DNA of 5,142 nucleotides from Candidatus Absconditabacterales bacterium (GTDB taxonomy: Bacteria; Patescibacteriota; Gracilibacteria; Absconditabacterales; Absconditicoccaceae), in contig CALCME010000065.1 in the NCBI GenBank assembly GCA_937965925.1, positions 1 through 5,142 of the forward strand, given 5' to 3'. The translations under genes were made by a program, and so were the position numbers. Below the pieces are notes generated by a model, which saw nothing but the letters and a program-made list of their open reading frames with translations, was not told where the DNA came from and did no database searches. Shown one piece after another: positions 4,880-5,142 of the stretch. Numbering within the stretch: position 1 is the first letter of the stretch; each line of letters begins with the position of its first letter.

Positions 4880-5142
4880 TTAATTTCATTGATTATCTGC
4901 TTCCTCAATAATTCTTTGCAGTTCCTGATCTGAGTATTTTTCACAATACCGTATTGAGATAAATCTCTCATTTCGAGTAAGGAATACTATTTTTTTAAGA
5001 TCCGACAAGAATATTTGATCTTCAGAACCTGAAAACGGACAGATAAAATTTGAACTAATGTTCAATTTTGCATTGATACCGTAGGTATCTCGAAATGTCG
5101 AAACAAGATCTTCAAGCTGTTCTGAAGATAGCACTTTGAACA
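4880..5142 (-). CDS. C-terminal part of an unrecognised protein (5' end outside window)
   Basis: The frame is open from the right edge and ends at TAA 4882-4880; 86 residues are visible. In the standard code it would stop at TGA 4888-4886. In code 25 that codon is Gly and the protein ends Gln-Gly-Asn. A GTG at 5134 could be read as a start, but the frame is open through the edge, so I treat it as internal. The fragment has a helix-like beginning (SSEQLEDLVSTFRDTYGI), a middle with two Cys and several beta-like stretches, and an acidic helix at the end (SDQELQRIIEEAD). The pattern of a helix, then YGI-x-A-x-L, then strands is faintly like the C-terminal half of LAGLIDADG-type endonucleases, but too weak to assign. 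It ends in its own terminator. Confidence 0.75.

Noticed and set aside
4880..5142. LAGLIDADG homing endonuclease
   Set aside because: Only a faint pattern in the visible C-terminal part; no LAGLIDADG motif is in the window, so no assignment is made.

Overview
The window reads as a candidate-phyla-radiation (Patescibacteria) genome that uses UGA as glycine (genetic code 25), as in Absconditabacteria (SR1) and Gracilibacteria (BD1-5). The decisive evidence is the tRNA-guanine transglycosylase gene (1304-2437). It is complete only if 13 in-frame TGA codons are read as Gly, and several of them fall in invariant family motifs: PVGT, the second Gly of DSGGFQ, QGG, GGLSVGE and LPTRLGR. Read in the standard code, most of the window looks like short fragments. 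Read in code 25, it holds five or six genes, most on the minus strand. TAA and TAG are the only stops used. I cannot tell SR1 from Gracilibacteria from this sequence alone.

Layout. (1) 1-1289, minus, 3' end cut by the window: an exported multi-pass membrane protein with a signal peptide, a beta-rich exterior part and a membrane domain resembling the 7-TM domain found next to inactive transglutaminases. (2) 1304-2437, plus: tgt, divergent from (1), with only 14 bp between the two ATGs. (3) 2492-2863, minus: a small single-TM protein convergent with tgt. (4) 2864-3460: about 600 bp without a convincing gene, holding weak coding-like remnants, a tandem/inverted AT-rich repeat, two REP-like palindromic units, and a GC-rich hairpin plus T-tract that probably ends the next gene. 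(5) 3461-3775, minus: an RNHCP-family zinc-ribbon protein with a promoter that predicts a leaderless transcript. (6) 3959-4646, minus: a 228-residue membrane-anchored protein hidden in the standard code and also broken by a one-base frameshift at an A5 run. A near-consensus promoter lies upstream, and a terminator about 120 bp downstream. (7) 4880-5142, minus: the C-terminal part of an unrecognised protein that enters from the right edge, followed by its own terminator.

The minus-strand genes on the right look like separate transcription units: gene (7), terminator, promoter, gene (6), terminator, promoter, gene (5), terminator. The two intergenic terminators share an identical 17-nt core. 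The genes do not form an obvious pathway. They combine one conserved tRNA-modification enzyme, two or three envelope proteins and one zinc-ribbon protein. I found no CRISPR array, tRNA, rRNA, transposase or defence system.
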